A DNA stretch of 38,682 bases from DASZJY01 sp036260255 (lineage in GTDB: Bacteria; Actinomycetota; Acidimicrobiia; Acidimicrobiales; AC-14), in NCBI GenBank assembly GCA_036260255.1, contig DATAAF010000034.1, positions 1-38,682 of the forward strand. The letters run 5' to 3'. The notes beneath the pieces were generated by a model, which saw only the letters and a list, made by a program, of their open reading frames with translations, did not search any database and was not told the origin of the DNA. This document shows positions 25,317 to 33,065 of the stretch, in pieces (positions within the stretch are counted from its first letter, which is position 1; each line of letters opens with the position of its first letter). A program made the translations under genes and the position numbers.

Positions 25317-25769
25317 ATGGCACTTCCGGTTCGACGACACTCCAACGGCGACGTCGCCCCGGCCGACCCGTGGTCGGAGCTGCAGCGTCTCACGTCGCAG
25401 CTGCAGTCGCTCATGGGGCACTGGGACGAGCTCGTCCCCCCCGTCGCCGGCGCCTTCACGCCACTCGCCGACATCGAGGAGACCGATGACGCCTACGTCA
25501 TCGAGCTGGACCTGGCGGGCGTCAAGAAGGACGACGTGGAGGTCGAGGTCTCGGGGCGGCGGGTGACCGTCACCGGCGAGCGCACCGAGCGCCAGCGAGT
25601 GGGCATCCTGCGGCGGCGCACCCGGAGCGTCGGACGGTTCCACTACGAGGTCACCCTGCCCGGCGAAATCGACGAGCAGGCGGTCGAGGCCGGCATGGAC
25701 GCCGGCGTCCTCACCCTGCGAGTGCCCAAGGCGGCCCGCGACCGGAGGCGGCGGATCCCAGTCAGCTGA
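25317..25769 (+). CDS. Hsp20/alpha-crystallin small heat-shock protein (second copy)
   Basis: 150 aa. The N-terminal region differs from the first copy (PWSELQRLTSQLQSLMGHWD). The alpha-crystallin domain has LADIEETDDAYVIELDLAGVKKDDVEV and a C-terminal DAGVLTLRVPKA. The two copies share fold but little identity, so they may form mixed oligomers rather than being a recent duplication. GGGGGAG lies 6 nt before ATG 25317, which decides this start over GTG 25311. A terminator follows. Confidence 0.92.
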   Translation: MALPVRRHSNGDVAPADPWSELQRLTSQLQSLMGHWDELVPPVAGAFTPLADIEETDDAYVIELDLAGVKKDDVEVEVSGRRVTVTGERTERQRVGILRRRTRSVGRFHYEVTLPGEIDEQAVEAGMDAGVLTLRVPKAARDRRRRIPVS

Positions 25770-25786
25770 CGGCGGGGACCTGCCCC

Positions 25787-25817
25787 GAGAAGCGGCGCCT
25801 CCCCGGCGCCGTTTCTC
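25787..25817 (+). terminator. Terminator of the hsp20 operon
   Basis: GAGAAGCGGCGCC (25787-25799) pairs with GGCGCCGTTTCTC (25805-25817): 13 bp with one G-U pair and a 5-nt TCCCC loop. The stem ends in TTTCTC. It closes the Hsp20 pair before the gentisate-type operon. Confidence 0.85.
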
Positions 25818-25873
25818 CGCGTCCGGGCCGTGTGCTTACATCGAGGGACAACCGTCGACTGGCCGAGGGGAGC

Positions 25874-26935
25874 ATGACCCCGAGCGACGCCGCCGCCGTC
25901 GAACACTCCCGCATCCTCTCCTTCCGCCGGCGCATCGACGGCCTGTCGCTGGCGCCGCTGTGGGAGCACGCCCGCGACTTGCTGCCCCCGGAGCCCCGTC
26001 CCTCGGCGGTGCCGTTCGTGTGGCCGTACGTGGCGGTGCGCTCGGCCCTGGCCGAGGCCGGCGCCACCATGACGACCGAGGACGCCGAGCGCCGGGTCCT
26101 CCTGCTGCGCAACCCGGGACTGGACCCCCTCCTCGCCACGACCCCGACCCTGCTCGCCGGCGTCCAGATGCTCCTGCCCGGTGAGGTTGCCCTCGCCCAC
26201 CGCCACACCGCCGCAGCGGTGCGGTTCGTCGTCGAGGGCACGGGGGCCTACACCGTCACGGACGGAGAGCGGGCCCAAATGGCGCCGGGCGACCTGGTGA
26301 TGACCCCCAGCTGGGCGTGGCACGACCACGAGAACGAGGGGGCCGAGCCGGTCCTCTGGCTCGACGGTCTCGACGTGCCCCTCGTGCGGGCTCTGGAAAC
26401 GGGCTTCTTCGAGCTCCATCCAGAGCCCCGCCAGCCGGTGACCAAGCCGGTCGACCACTCCAAGCGGCGCTTCGTCCACGCCACCCTGCAGCCCAGGGGG
26501 GGCCGGCCGTCGGCCTCCACCCCGGTCGTCAGCTACCCGTGGGCGGCGACCGAACGGGCTCTTCTGGCCGCGTCCGACGACCCCGCGCTCGAGGAGGCCC
26601 TGGTCACCCTCGACTACGTCAACCCGCTGACCGGCGGTGCGGCGACGCCGACCCTCGGCTGCCGGGCCCACCTGCTGCGGCCGGGCGGGACGACGGTGAC
26701 GCGCCGGGAGACGGCGAGCAGCATCTTCCACGTCGTCCGCGGCGCGGGGACCTCGACGGTCGGCGGCACGCCGCTCGCATGGTCGGACAAGGACGTGTTC
26801 GCCGTCCCCGGCTGGGCCGACGTGGTGCACACCAACGCCTCGCCGACCGAGCCCGCCTTCCTCTTCTCCCTCACCGACGAGCCCGCCGTCCGGGCCCTCG
26901 GGATGTACCGCTCGGCCGGCCCGCCCGCTTGCTGA
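25874..26935 (+). CDS. Gentisate 1,2-dioxygenase-like bicupin
   Basis: 353 aa, two cupin domains. The first carries the metal-binding HRH in LALAHRHTAAAVRFVVEGTG (H109, H111) and HDH in MTPSWAWHDHENEG (H150, H152). The second (about 260-345) has cupin shape but lacks an equivalent metal set (SSIFHVVRGAGTS). The pattern fits gentisate/salicylate/1-hydroxy-2-naphthoate dioxygenases, Fe(II) enzymes that open an aromatic ring between the carboxyl carbon and the neighbouring hydroxylated carbon. The exact substrate is uncertain. ATG 25874 follows GAGGGG. A FAH-family hydrolase gene overlaps its end, as in gentisate clusters. Confidence 0.85.
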   Translation: MTPSDAAAVEHSRILSFRRRIDGLSLAPLWEHARDLLPPEPRPSAVPFVWPYVAVRSALAEAGATMTTEDAERRVLLLRNPGLDPLLATTPTLLAGVQMLLPGEVALAHRHTAAAVRFVVEGTGAYTVTDGERAQMAPGDLVMTPSWAWHDHENEGAEPVLWLDGLDVPLVRALETGFFELHPEPRQPVTKPVDHSKRRFVHATLQPRGGRPSASTPVVSYPWAATERALLAASDDPALEEALVTLDYVNPLTGGAATPTLGCRAHLLRPGGTTVTRRETASSIFHVVRGAGTSTVGGTPLAWSDKDVFAVPGWADVVHTNASPTEPAFLFSLTDEPAVRALGMYRSAGPPAC

Positions 26936-27768
26936 TCGGCTGCCTCAAGGGCCGCCCCGTCGCGGTCGACGGCGGCGACGCGTTCGACCTGTCCGAGTTG
27001 CTGGACGAGCCGCGGGCGGCGCCCGGAGCGGGCCGCATGCTCCAGCTGGCCCAGGAGTGGCCCCGAGTGCACACGTCCCTTGCCCGCCGTGGGACCGGCC
27101 ACCTTCCGGAGGCCGGCGACGCTGCGGGCGCCGGGTGGGGCCCGCCGATGCCTCGACCCCCGAAGATCGTCGGGGCGGCGCTCAACTACCGGGCCCACGC
27201 CGAGGAGATGCAGGCCGGCCCCACCGTCGAGACAGGCGGGCTGTTCCTGAAGGCGAGCTCGTCGGTGGTCGGGCCCGGTGCCACCGTGCTGCTGCCGTTC
27301 GCCGACCGGCGTACGGACCAGGAGGCCGAGCTCGGGGTGGTCATCGGGCGACCGGCCCGCCACGTCGACGCGGGCGACGCCCTCGACCACGTGCTCGGCT
27401 ACACGTGCCTCCTCGACATCAGCGTGCGGGGTGAGGGCGACCGCTCGATCCGCAAGTCGTTCGACACCTTCACCCCGATCGGCCCGTTCCTCGCCACGCC
27501 CGAGACGGTCGGCGACCCCGGAGCGCTGCGGCTGCGCTGCTGGGTGGGCGACGAGCTCCGCCAGGACGGGTCGACGTCCGAGCTCCTCCGCAGCGTTCCC
27601 GAGTTGATCGCCGAGATCTCGGCGGCCATGACCCTCGAGCCCGGCGACGTCATCGCCACCGGCACCCCGGCCGGGGTCGGCCCGCTCGCTCCGGGCGATC
27701 GCATCGCCGTCGAGATCGAGCGGGTCGGCCGCCTCGAGGTGGACGTCGACGTCGGGTACCGGGGATGA
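26929..27768 (+). CDS. Fumarylacetoacetate hydrolase-family enzyme (fumaryl/maleylpyruvate hydrolase-like)
   Basis: 279 aa. FAH-family motifs: KIVGAALNYRAHAEEM (substrate pocket), FLKASSSVVGPG, the metal-binding DQEAELGVVIGR, KSFDTFTPIGPF, and the closing TGTPAGVGPLAPGD. After a gentisate-type dioxygenase, the expected reaction is hydrolysis of fumarylpyruvate (or maleylpyruvate directly) to fumarate or maleate and pyruvate. No maleylpyruvate isomerase is visible here. The start is TTG 26929 overlapping the previous stop; CTG 26932 (again as CTGA) is the other possibility. Its TGA overlaps the next ATG. Confidence 0.86.
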   Translation: MLIGCLKGRPVAVDGGDAFDLSELLDEPRAAPGAGRMLQLAQEWPRVHTSLARRGTGHLPEAGDAAGAGWGPPMPRPPKIVGAALNYRAHAEEMQAGPTVETGGLFLKASSSVVGPGATVLLPFADRRTDQEAELGVVIGRPARHVDAGDALDHVLGYTCLLDISVRGEGDRSIRKSFDTFTPIGPFLATPETVGDPGALRLRCWVGDELRQDGSTSELLRSVPELIAEISAAMTLEPGDVIATGTPAGVGPLAPGDRIAVEIERVGRLEVDVDVGYRG

Positions 27769-28628
27769 GCACTGCGGTGGGCCTCGACGAGCCGCTCGCC
27801 GACAGCGCCCCGCTGGCGCGGGCGTTGGCGTCCACCCTCTGCGCCGGCTGCGCCTGGTACCACGGCACCTGGCAGTACCTGCGCCTCCTGGGCCTGGCCG
27901 CCGACCCGGCGCGCCACCGGCCCTTCTTCGCCGAGGCGCTGGGGTCGCTGGCCCGGGACGGCTGCCATCCCGCTGTCCTCGTCACGGGGACGGCGGACTA
28001 CTCCATGCCCGCCCATGTCGCCGCCGCCTACGGCCAGGTGGCCGGCGCCCTCGACCTGGCCGTCGTCGACCGGTGCGCCACCCCTGTCGTGCTCTCCGGC
28101 TGGTACGCCGGCCTCCGGGCGATGCCCCTGCACACGTTCGTGTCCGACGTGCTCGACCTGGCGCGGCCGGCCTCGTTCGACGTGGTGTGCACCCACTCGT
28201 TCCTCTCCCAGTTCCCCACGCCGGTCCGCCCGGCCCTCGTCGCCCGCTGGCGCCACCTCCTCCGGCCCGGCGGCACGGCCGTGACCACCACCCGTGTCAG
28301 CCCGCCGGGGACACCCGGCGTCGCCCGCTTCACCCCGGCGCAGGCCGACGCCTTCGCCGAGCGGGCGCGGGCCGAAGCGGGCCGCCTCGCCCCTCGCCTC
28401 GACCTGGAGCCCGACGCAGTGGCCGAGCGGGCCCGCCGCTATGCGGAGAACATCGCCGTCCACACGGTGACGTCGGCGGACGAGGTGGTGCGGCTGCTGG
28501 AGGACGGCGGCCTTCGCGTCGAGCACCTCGAGGTCCGGGAGGTCGAGGGCCCGGCCACGACCGGGATCTGGGGCCCGAGCACGAGTCAGAGCGCCCGCTA
28601 CGCCGAGGTCGTCGCCCGCCGTGCCTGA
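27765..28628 (+). CDS. Class I SAM-dependent methyltransferase-like protein
   Basis: 287 aa. The Rossmann-type core runs about 65-180, with VLVTGTADYSMPAHVAAAY as a weak SAM loop (motif I), LDLAVVDRCATPVV as the acidic second strand, FDVVCTHSFLSQFP as motif IV and HLLRPGGTAVTTTRV as the post-motif helix. SAM binding is likely but motif I is not the usual GxGxG. Residues about 190-240 form an Ala/Arg-rich helical insert. The substrate is unknown; in context it could be an aromatic acid or its ester. ATG 27765 overlaps the preceding stop (ATGA). Confidence 0.72.
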   Translation: MSTAVGLDEPLADSAPLARALASTLCAGCAWYHGTWQYLRLLGLAADPARHRPFFAEALGSLARDGCHPAVLVTGTADYSMPAHVAAAYGQVAGALDLAVVDRCATPVVLSGWYAGLRAMPLHTFVSDVLDLARPASFDVVCTHSFLSQFPTPVRPALVARWRHLLRPGGTAVTTTRVSPPGTPGVARFTPAQADAFAERARAEAGRLAPRLDLEPDAVAERARRYAENIAVHTVTSADEVVRLLEDGGLRVEHLEVREVEGPATTGIWGPSTSQSARYAEVVARRA

Positions 28629-29436
28629 GATGCGGGAGGCGAGCGCTTCGCTGGCGGCGCTCATCGCCGCCAACGCCCCCTTGTGGGCGGGGGAGGCGGA
28701 GGTCTTCCGCACCTACTGGGACTGGCCCCGGCGGAGCCGGGCCGGCGACCTGCGGTGGCTGGCCCGCCAGTGCTACAAGGAGCTCTTCGACGGCTTCCTC
28801 CCCCGCCTCCGGGAGCTGCGCGCCGGGTTCCCCCGCCTCGACGGGACGACCTCGCGGTGGGAGCTGCTCGAGGTGGCCGAGGACGCCAACGAGGAGCTGG
28901 CCCACTACTGCCTCTTCGCCGACGCCCACGACGCCATCCGCGCCGGCGAGCCCCGGCTCACCATGGCCCGCATCGAGAAGATGGGGAACTGGCCGGAGAA
29001 CGCCGCCCTGGCGGCGCTGCGGGCCCGCCACCGCCGCCGCCACGGGGAGCTGGGCCGGCGGGCCCAGGCGTTCACCGAGGGCGGCTACTGCACGCTCTAC
29101 GCCGAGGGGATGCGCCTGGCCGGCAGGGGCGGCGCCGACGACGTCATCGCCGCCGCCTGCGCCCGCGTCTACGACGACGAGTGGGACCACATGATCGCCG
29201 GCATCGCCGGCCTCGACGACGCCCGGCTGACGAGCGGCAGCTGGGCCCTGCTCACCGACATGACGGTCGCCCAGATGAAGCTGCGGGTGCGGATGCGCAA
29301 CGCCCAGTTCGGGCGGCCGCTGTCCGACGCCCGCGTCGAACAGATCGACGCCGGCGCGATCGAGCCCCTCGCCTTCGACTGGGACCGAGCCGGGCTGCGG
29401 TGCCCGGGCCACGCGGCGGCCGCGCCATCGCCGTGA
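28621..29436 (+). CDS. Ferritin-like di-metal carboxylate protein, unrecognised family
   Basis: 271 aa, nearly all helical. Metal-type motifs: EVAEDANEELAHYCLFAD (E...ExxH, EELAH), then FTEGGYCTLYAEGM (a lone carboxylate in the third helix), then YDDEWDHMIAGI (ExxH, EWDH). Helix, E-ExxH, E, ExxH is the arrangement of ferritin-like di-iron proteins, often oxygenases or oxidases. It does not show the HxxxExxH of AurF-type N-oxygenases. In this operon it could hydroxylate the aromatic substrate. GTG 28621 overlaps the methyltransferase end by 8 nt; ATG 28630 is an alternative. Confidence 0.65.
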   Translation: MPEMREASASLAALIAANAPLWAGEAEVFRTYWDWPRRSRAGDLRWLARQCYKELFDGFLPRLRELRAGFPRLDGTTSRWELLEVAEDANEELAHYCLFADAHDAIRAGEPRLTMARIEKMGNWPENAALAALRARHRRRHGELGRRAQAFTEGGYCTLYAEGMRLAGRGGADDVIAAACARVYDDEWDHMIAGIAGLDDARLTSGSWALLTDMTVAQMKLRVRMRNAQFGRPLSDARVEQIDAGAIEPLAFDWDRAGLRCPGHAAAAPSP

Positions 29437-30788
29437 TCCCGCGTTCGGCGGTCACCGGGATCCACTGGCCCGCGGTGCCGAGCGACGCCGCCGCCCGACT
29501 CCTGGCGATCTACCACCAGCTGGCGTCGACCCAGTGGCTCTCGCCCGGCGCCCTCGACCGCCTCCAGCTCGCCGCTCTCGACCGCCTGCTCGAGCACGCC
29601 GCCCGGACGGTTCCCTACTACCGCGACAGACCGGAGTACGCCCAGGTGGCCGCCCAACCGCTCACTCCGGAGAGCTGGCGGCGGCTCCCGGTGCTGACCC
29701 GCGCCGAGCTCCAGGAGGCTGGGGAGTCGCTTCGCAGCCAGAGCATCCCTTCCGACCACCTCCCGCTGAACGAGACGGTGACGTCGGGGTCCACGGGCAG
29801 GCCGGTGCGGGCGGTGACCACCGCGGTGACCCACCTGTTCTGGATGGCCCTCACCCTCCGCGAGCAGCTGTGGCACGGCCGGGACCTGACCGCCACCCTC
29901 GCCGCCATCCGCACGCCGTCGGCCGGCGTCATCCCGCCCGAGGGAGCGCGGCTGGCGGGTTGGGGCGCGGCCGTGGACCTCGTCTACGAGACGGGGCCGT
30001 GCGCGCTGTTCAGCGTCCAGCACGACATCGCCCGCCAGGCCGAGTGGCTCGTCGCCGTCGACCCCGAGTACCTCCTCACCCTGCCGTCGAACCTGGTGGC
30101 GCTGGCCCGCCACTTCCAGGCGACCGGCGCACGCCTGACCAAGCTCCGTCAGGTCTGCAGCTACGGCGAGGCGCTGGGGCCGCACGTGCGCGACGTGTGC
30201 CGGCAGGCGTGGGGGGTGGAGCTGGTCGACATGTACAGCAGCCAGGAGGTCGGCTACCTGGCCCTGCAGTGCCCGGCCAGCGAGCAGTACCACGTGCAGT
30301 CGGAGACCGTCCGGGTCGAGGTGCTCCACGACCTCGCCCGCCCGTGCCGCCCCGGGGAGATCGGGCGGGTGGTCGTCACCCCGCTCCACAACCTGGCCAT
30401 GCCCCTCCTGCGCTACGAGTTGGGGGACTACGCGGAGGTGGGCGGCACCTGCTCGTGCGGGCGGGGGTTGCCGGTGCTGACCCGCATCATGGGCCGGCAG
30501 CGGAACATGCTCACGCTGCCGACCGGGGAGCAGGTCTGGCCGTTGCTCGGCGCCCGGGCGTGGGCCCATCTCGACGCCGTCCGCCAGCTGCAGGTCGTCC
30601 AGCGCGACCTCGACAGCCTCGAGGCGAGGGTCGTCGGGCCGCGCCCTCTGACCGCCGCCGAGGAGGGCGAGCTCACCGCCGTCCTCCAGCAGCGGCTGTC
30701 CCATCCCTTCAACGTGTCGTTCACCTACCTCGACCACATCGATCGGGAGAAGGGGCTGAAGTTCGAGGACTTCGTCTCGCTGGTCTGA
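29433..30788 (+). CDS. PaaK-like (phenylacetate-CoA ligase family) adenylating enzyme
   Basis: 451 aa, the length of PaaK. Family motifs: ALDRLLEHAARTVPYYRD near the N-terminus, the P-loop NETVTSGSTGRPV, the MYSSQEVGYLALQCP adenine-binding motif, and LLRYELGDYAEVGG with a Cys-x-Cys (GTCSCGRGLP) that binds zinc in relatives. It should activate an aromatic or related carboxylic acid as acyl-AMP and then the CoA thioester. Substrate unknown. GTG 29433 overlaps the previous TGA (GTGA). It is the last gene of the operon. Confidence 0.82.
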   Translation: MIPRSAVTGIHWPAVPSDAAARLLAIYHQLASTQWLSPGALDRLQLAALDRLLEHAARTVPYYRDRPEYAQVAAQPLTPESWRRLPVLTRAELQEAGESLRSQSIPSDHLPLNETVTSGSTGRPVRAVTTAVTHLFWMALTLREQLWHGRDLTATLAAIRTPSAGVIPPEGARLAGWGAAVDLVYETGPCALFSVQHDIARQAEWLVAVDPEYLLTLPSNLVALARHFQATGARLTKLRQVCSYGEALGPHVRDVCRQAWGVELVDMYSSQEVGYLALQCPASEQYHVQSETVRVEVLHDLARPCRPGEIGRVVVTPLHNLAMPLLRYELGDYAEVGGTCSCGRGLPVLTRIMGRQRNMLTLPTGEQVWPLLGARAWAHLDAVRQLQVVQRDLDSLEARVVGPRPLTAAEEGELTAVLQQRLSHPFNVSFTYLDHIDREKGLKFEDFVSLV

Positions 30789-30812
30789 GAGGGGGCGGCG
30801 ACCGGGCGGCGT

Positions 30813-30818
30813 TAGGGT
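30813..30818 (+). promoter_or_regulatory. -10 box of the DUF2993 gene, before a CTG start
   Basis: TAGGGT ends 6 nt before CTG 30825, the same spacing as at the other leaderless genes here. A TAG stop in this reading frame lies at 30813, so no earlier start exists. No clear -35. Confidence 0.45.
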
Positions 30819-30824
30819 CCTGGC

Positions 30825-31466
30825 CTGCGCAAGCTCGTCCTGCTCCTCGCCGTCGTCGCGCTGCTCCTGGTGGCCGACGTGGCCGCCCGCCGGGCGGTAG
30901 AGGCACAGCTGGAGGACAACGTCCGCCGGGAGGTGCCGTCGGCCACCCGGGTTCAGGTCCGCCTCGACTCGTTCCCGTTCCTCGGGCGCCTCGCCTTCTC
31001 CGGGCGGGTGCCGAAGGTCCGGGCATCGGTCGACGACGTGCAGGTCTCGCGGCTGCGGTTCAACCGGGTCGGCGTCGAGCTACGGAACGTCAAGGTCGAC
31101 CGCAGCCGCCTCGTCGCCGACCGCCGCCTCGACCTCCAGACCATCGACCGGGGCATGGCGGTGGCCGAGCTCAGCCAGGGGGCGCTCCGCCAGGCGCTGG
31201 GCGGCCTCCCGGTCGTCCTCGAGAACGGGAGGATCGGCGTGACCGTCCGGGGGGTCTCACTGACCGTCGAGGCCAGCATCCGTGAAGGGGTCCTGCGCCT
31301 CTCGGCCGGCCGCCTGTCGATCCCGCCGATCACCATCCCCGAGCTCCCGCTCCTGCCGTGCGTGACCAACGCCGAGGCCGGCCCCGGGGTGCTGCGGCTC
31401 TCCTGCCGGGTGAACGAGGTGCCCCAGGAGCTCCTGCGCCGGGTCAACACCGAGCTGTCGCGGTAG
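30825..31466 (+). CDS. DUF2993/LmeA-family lipid-binding protein, probable CTG start
   Basis: 213 aa. The N-terminal hydrophobic segment LRKLVLLLAVVALLLVADVA (residues 1-20) is an export signal or anchor; family members usually begin M-R-K-x-L in this way. The rest is the DUF2993 beta-sheet domain (VPKVRASVDDVQVSRLRF, RNVKVDRSRLVADR), a lipid-transfer-like fold; mycobacterial LmeA acts in the periplasm on mannosylated lipids. No ATG/GTG/TTG precedes the signal segment: the frame is closed by TAG 30813 and the next GTG is 30870, which would delete most of the signal. CTG 30825 is therefore the likely start. The end overlaps the debris of a PIG-L-like gene on the other strand. Confidence 0.8.
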   Translation: MRKLVLLLAVVALLLVADVAARRAVEAQLEDNVRREVPSATRVQVRLDSFPFLGRLAFSGRVPKVRASVDDVQVSRLRFNRVGVELRNVKVDRSRLVADRRLDLQTIDRGMAVAELSQGALRQALGGLPVVLENGRIGVTVRGVSLTVEASIREGVLRLSAGRLSIPPITIPELPLLPCVTNAEAGPGVLRLSCRVNEVPQELLRRVNTELSR

Positions 31467-31682
31467 CAGGCGTCGCCGGGCGGAAGCACTCGTCGGCGAC
31501 CCAGGACCGGAAGGCCTCCTCGCCGAGCACGTCGAGGAGAGGCGCGACCTGGCTGGCGTGGGCGCGGAGGCGGCGAGCTTACGCTCGAGGAGGTCGTCCG
31601 GGAGCGAGAGGTCGAAGGCGACCTGCTCAACGGGAACCCGAGGCGGGAGGCCGGGCGGGAACACGTCGAGGGCTCCGCCTGG
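31444..31682 (-). pseudogene. Remnant of a PIG-L-like deacetylase, C-terminus only
   Basis: Minus-strand frames hold a PIG-L-type C-terminal segment in two pieces. VEQVAFDLSLPDDLLERKLA (about 31570-31640) lies in one frame, and HASQVAPLLDVLGEEAFRSW, VADECFRP (about 31460-31562) in another. A shift of one base deletion or two base insertion near 31563 separates them. The catalytic N-terminal HPDD-type part is missing. It ends inside the DUF2993 gene. The family assignment is by recognition of the KxxAxxxHxSQ pattern and is moderate. Confidence 0.5.
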
Positions 31683-31745
31683 GCGCCGAGGGTGTGCCCC
31701 CCGGGCTGGGCCAGCGCGCCGGGGGGTGCAGAGGAAGGTCGACCC

Positions 31746-31858
31746 GGCGTACGGTACAGCCCGAGCTTGTCGCCGATGTAGATCAGCGGGGCCGACTCGG
31801 CGACGGACATCTCCGCCACCGCCTTGCCGATCAGCTCGTGCAGCTTGGTCTCGTTCAC
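31746..31858 (-). pseudogene. N-terminal remnant of a SAM-dependent methyltransferase
   Basis: GTG 31858 with AAGGAGG upstream starts MNETKLHELIGKAVAEMSVA, continuing ESAPLIYIGDKLGLYRT and then breaking into unrelated sequence. This matches the N-terminal helical/winged region of class I methyltransferases that begin with GKxVxDM-type helix and IGDKLGLY. Everything after about residue 37 is gone. The ribosome-binding site is intact, so a short peptide could still be made. Confidence 0.6.
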
Positions 31859-31959
31859 GGTCGTCCTCCTTGATCGCGTCGTCGGGCCGAGCATGGAGAC
31901 CGCCGCTTTCACGGCGGTGTCGTGACCGCGTCAGCACGCCGTCACTACCGTTCGAGACG

Positions 31960-32368
31960 ATGGAGTTCCGTGTGCTCGGTCCCGTCGAGGTCGCCGACGG
32001 CGGGCAGGCGACGACCCCTGGCCGGGCCCAGGAACGGCGACTGCTGGCCGTGCTGCTCGCCCACGCCAACCACGTCAGATGGGGAACTGGACGCAGCAAT
32101 GGACGATGCTGCGCTCCCTCGTCGCGACTCTCGCGCGCCTCGGCCGCGACGAGCCCGCCGCCGTGCTCTACGGCGCGTTGACCGCGAGTCTCACCGCCCC
32201 GCCCCTCTTCGGTGCCGACCGCGAGCGGCTCGCCGAGGTCGTCACGACGATCGAACGGCGCGCCGGCCGGCGACAGCTCGCCGCCTGGATCGACCACGGC
32301 CGCCGGTTGGGCGACGCCGAGGTCGTCGCCTTCGCCCGGGCCGCCGCTCGCCGCTGCGCCGGCGCCGG
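31960..32368 (+). pseudogene. Deleted remnant of a BTAD/SARP-type ATPase regulator
   Basis: ATG 31960 begins MEFRVLGPVEVADGG and ERRLLAVLLAHANHV, the start of the winged-helix domain of AfsR/SARP regulators. At about 32079 the frame shifts and continues as NWTQQWTMLRSLVATLARLG, then DEPAAVLYGALTAS and FGADRERLAEVVTTIERRAG, the C-terminal helical repeat end of the same or a related class. The whole middle (DNA-binding remainder, ATPase, most repeats) is deleted. No stop remains before the pgl gene on the other strand. Confidence 0.6.
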
Positions 32369-32369
32369 G

Positions 32370-33065
32370 TCAGCCGGAGGCGGGGGGGTCGACGATCCAG
32401 AGGATGCGGCCGGCCCGCACGTGGGTGGCCGGGAGGGCGGGGTCGCCCCGGCAGACGCCGGCGAAGGCCTCCCGCTTCTCCTCGCCCGAGACGGTGAAGA
32501 TCACCAGCCGCGCCCTGGCGATGCCGGCATACGTCAACGTCATGCGGGGATGGGGGTTGTTGCCCAGGGGGTCGTCGTTCATGACCACCAGGCGACCGGG
32601 GTCGGCGTCGAGGGCGGGGGACTTGGGGAAGAGCGACGCGGTGTGCCCGTCCGGCCCCAGGCCCAGGTGCACCAGGTCGAAGTGCCCGGCCTGGGCCACC
32701 CGCTGCTGGTAGGGGTCGGCGCCGTCGTCGCAGCGCATGGGGAACACGGCGTTGGCCGCCCCCACCCGCTCGAGGAGGGCCTCCCGCCCCAGGCGCTCGT
32801 TGGAGGCGGGGTCGTCGGGCGCTACGCAGCGCTCGTCGCCCCAGTACACGTCGACCTGCCACCAGTCGATGCGGTCGGCGGCGTCGGCGGCCAGGCGCTC
32901 GTAGCAGCGACGGGCGGTGTCGCCCCCCGACAGGACGAGGGAGAACCCCTCCTCGGACCGCTCGGCGAAGGCGGCGATCACCCGCTCCGAGAAGGCGGCG
33001 GGAACGTCGTCGACCACCACGATCTCGCCGCGGGGCGCGTCGACCAGGTCGAGGGCGCCGGTCAC
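32370..33065 (-). CDS. pgl: 6-phosphogluconolactonase
   Basis: 231 aa, DevB/Pgl type; hydrolyses 6-phosphogluconolactone in the oxidative pentose phosphate pathway. Motifs: GFSLVLSGGDTARRCYERLA near residue 40, WWQVDVYWGDERCVAPDDPASN, and FDLVHLGLGPDGHTASLFP (the GxGxDGHxASLFP signature). It starts at GTG 33065, overlapping the opcA stop (GTGA), so zwf-opcA-pgl are coupled. Confidence 0.94.
   Translation of the reverse strand: MTGALDLVDAPRGEIVVVDDVPAAFSERVIAAFAERSEEGFSLVLSGGDTARRCYERLAADAADRIDWWQVDVYWGDERCVAPDDPASNERLGREALLERVGAANAVFPMRCDDGADPYQQRVAQAGHFDLVHLGLGPDGHTASLFPKSPALDADPGRLVVMNDDPLGNNPHPRMTLTYAGIARARLVIFTVSGEEKREAFAGVCRGDPALPATHVRAGRILWIVDPPASG

Noticed and set aside
28621..29436. 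AurF-type N-oxygenase or heme-oxygenase-like di-iron oxidase
   Set aside because: The HxxxExxH of AurF and the HxxxDxxH of heme-oxygenase-like di-iron oxidases are not present; only the plain ExxH pairs are.
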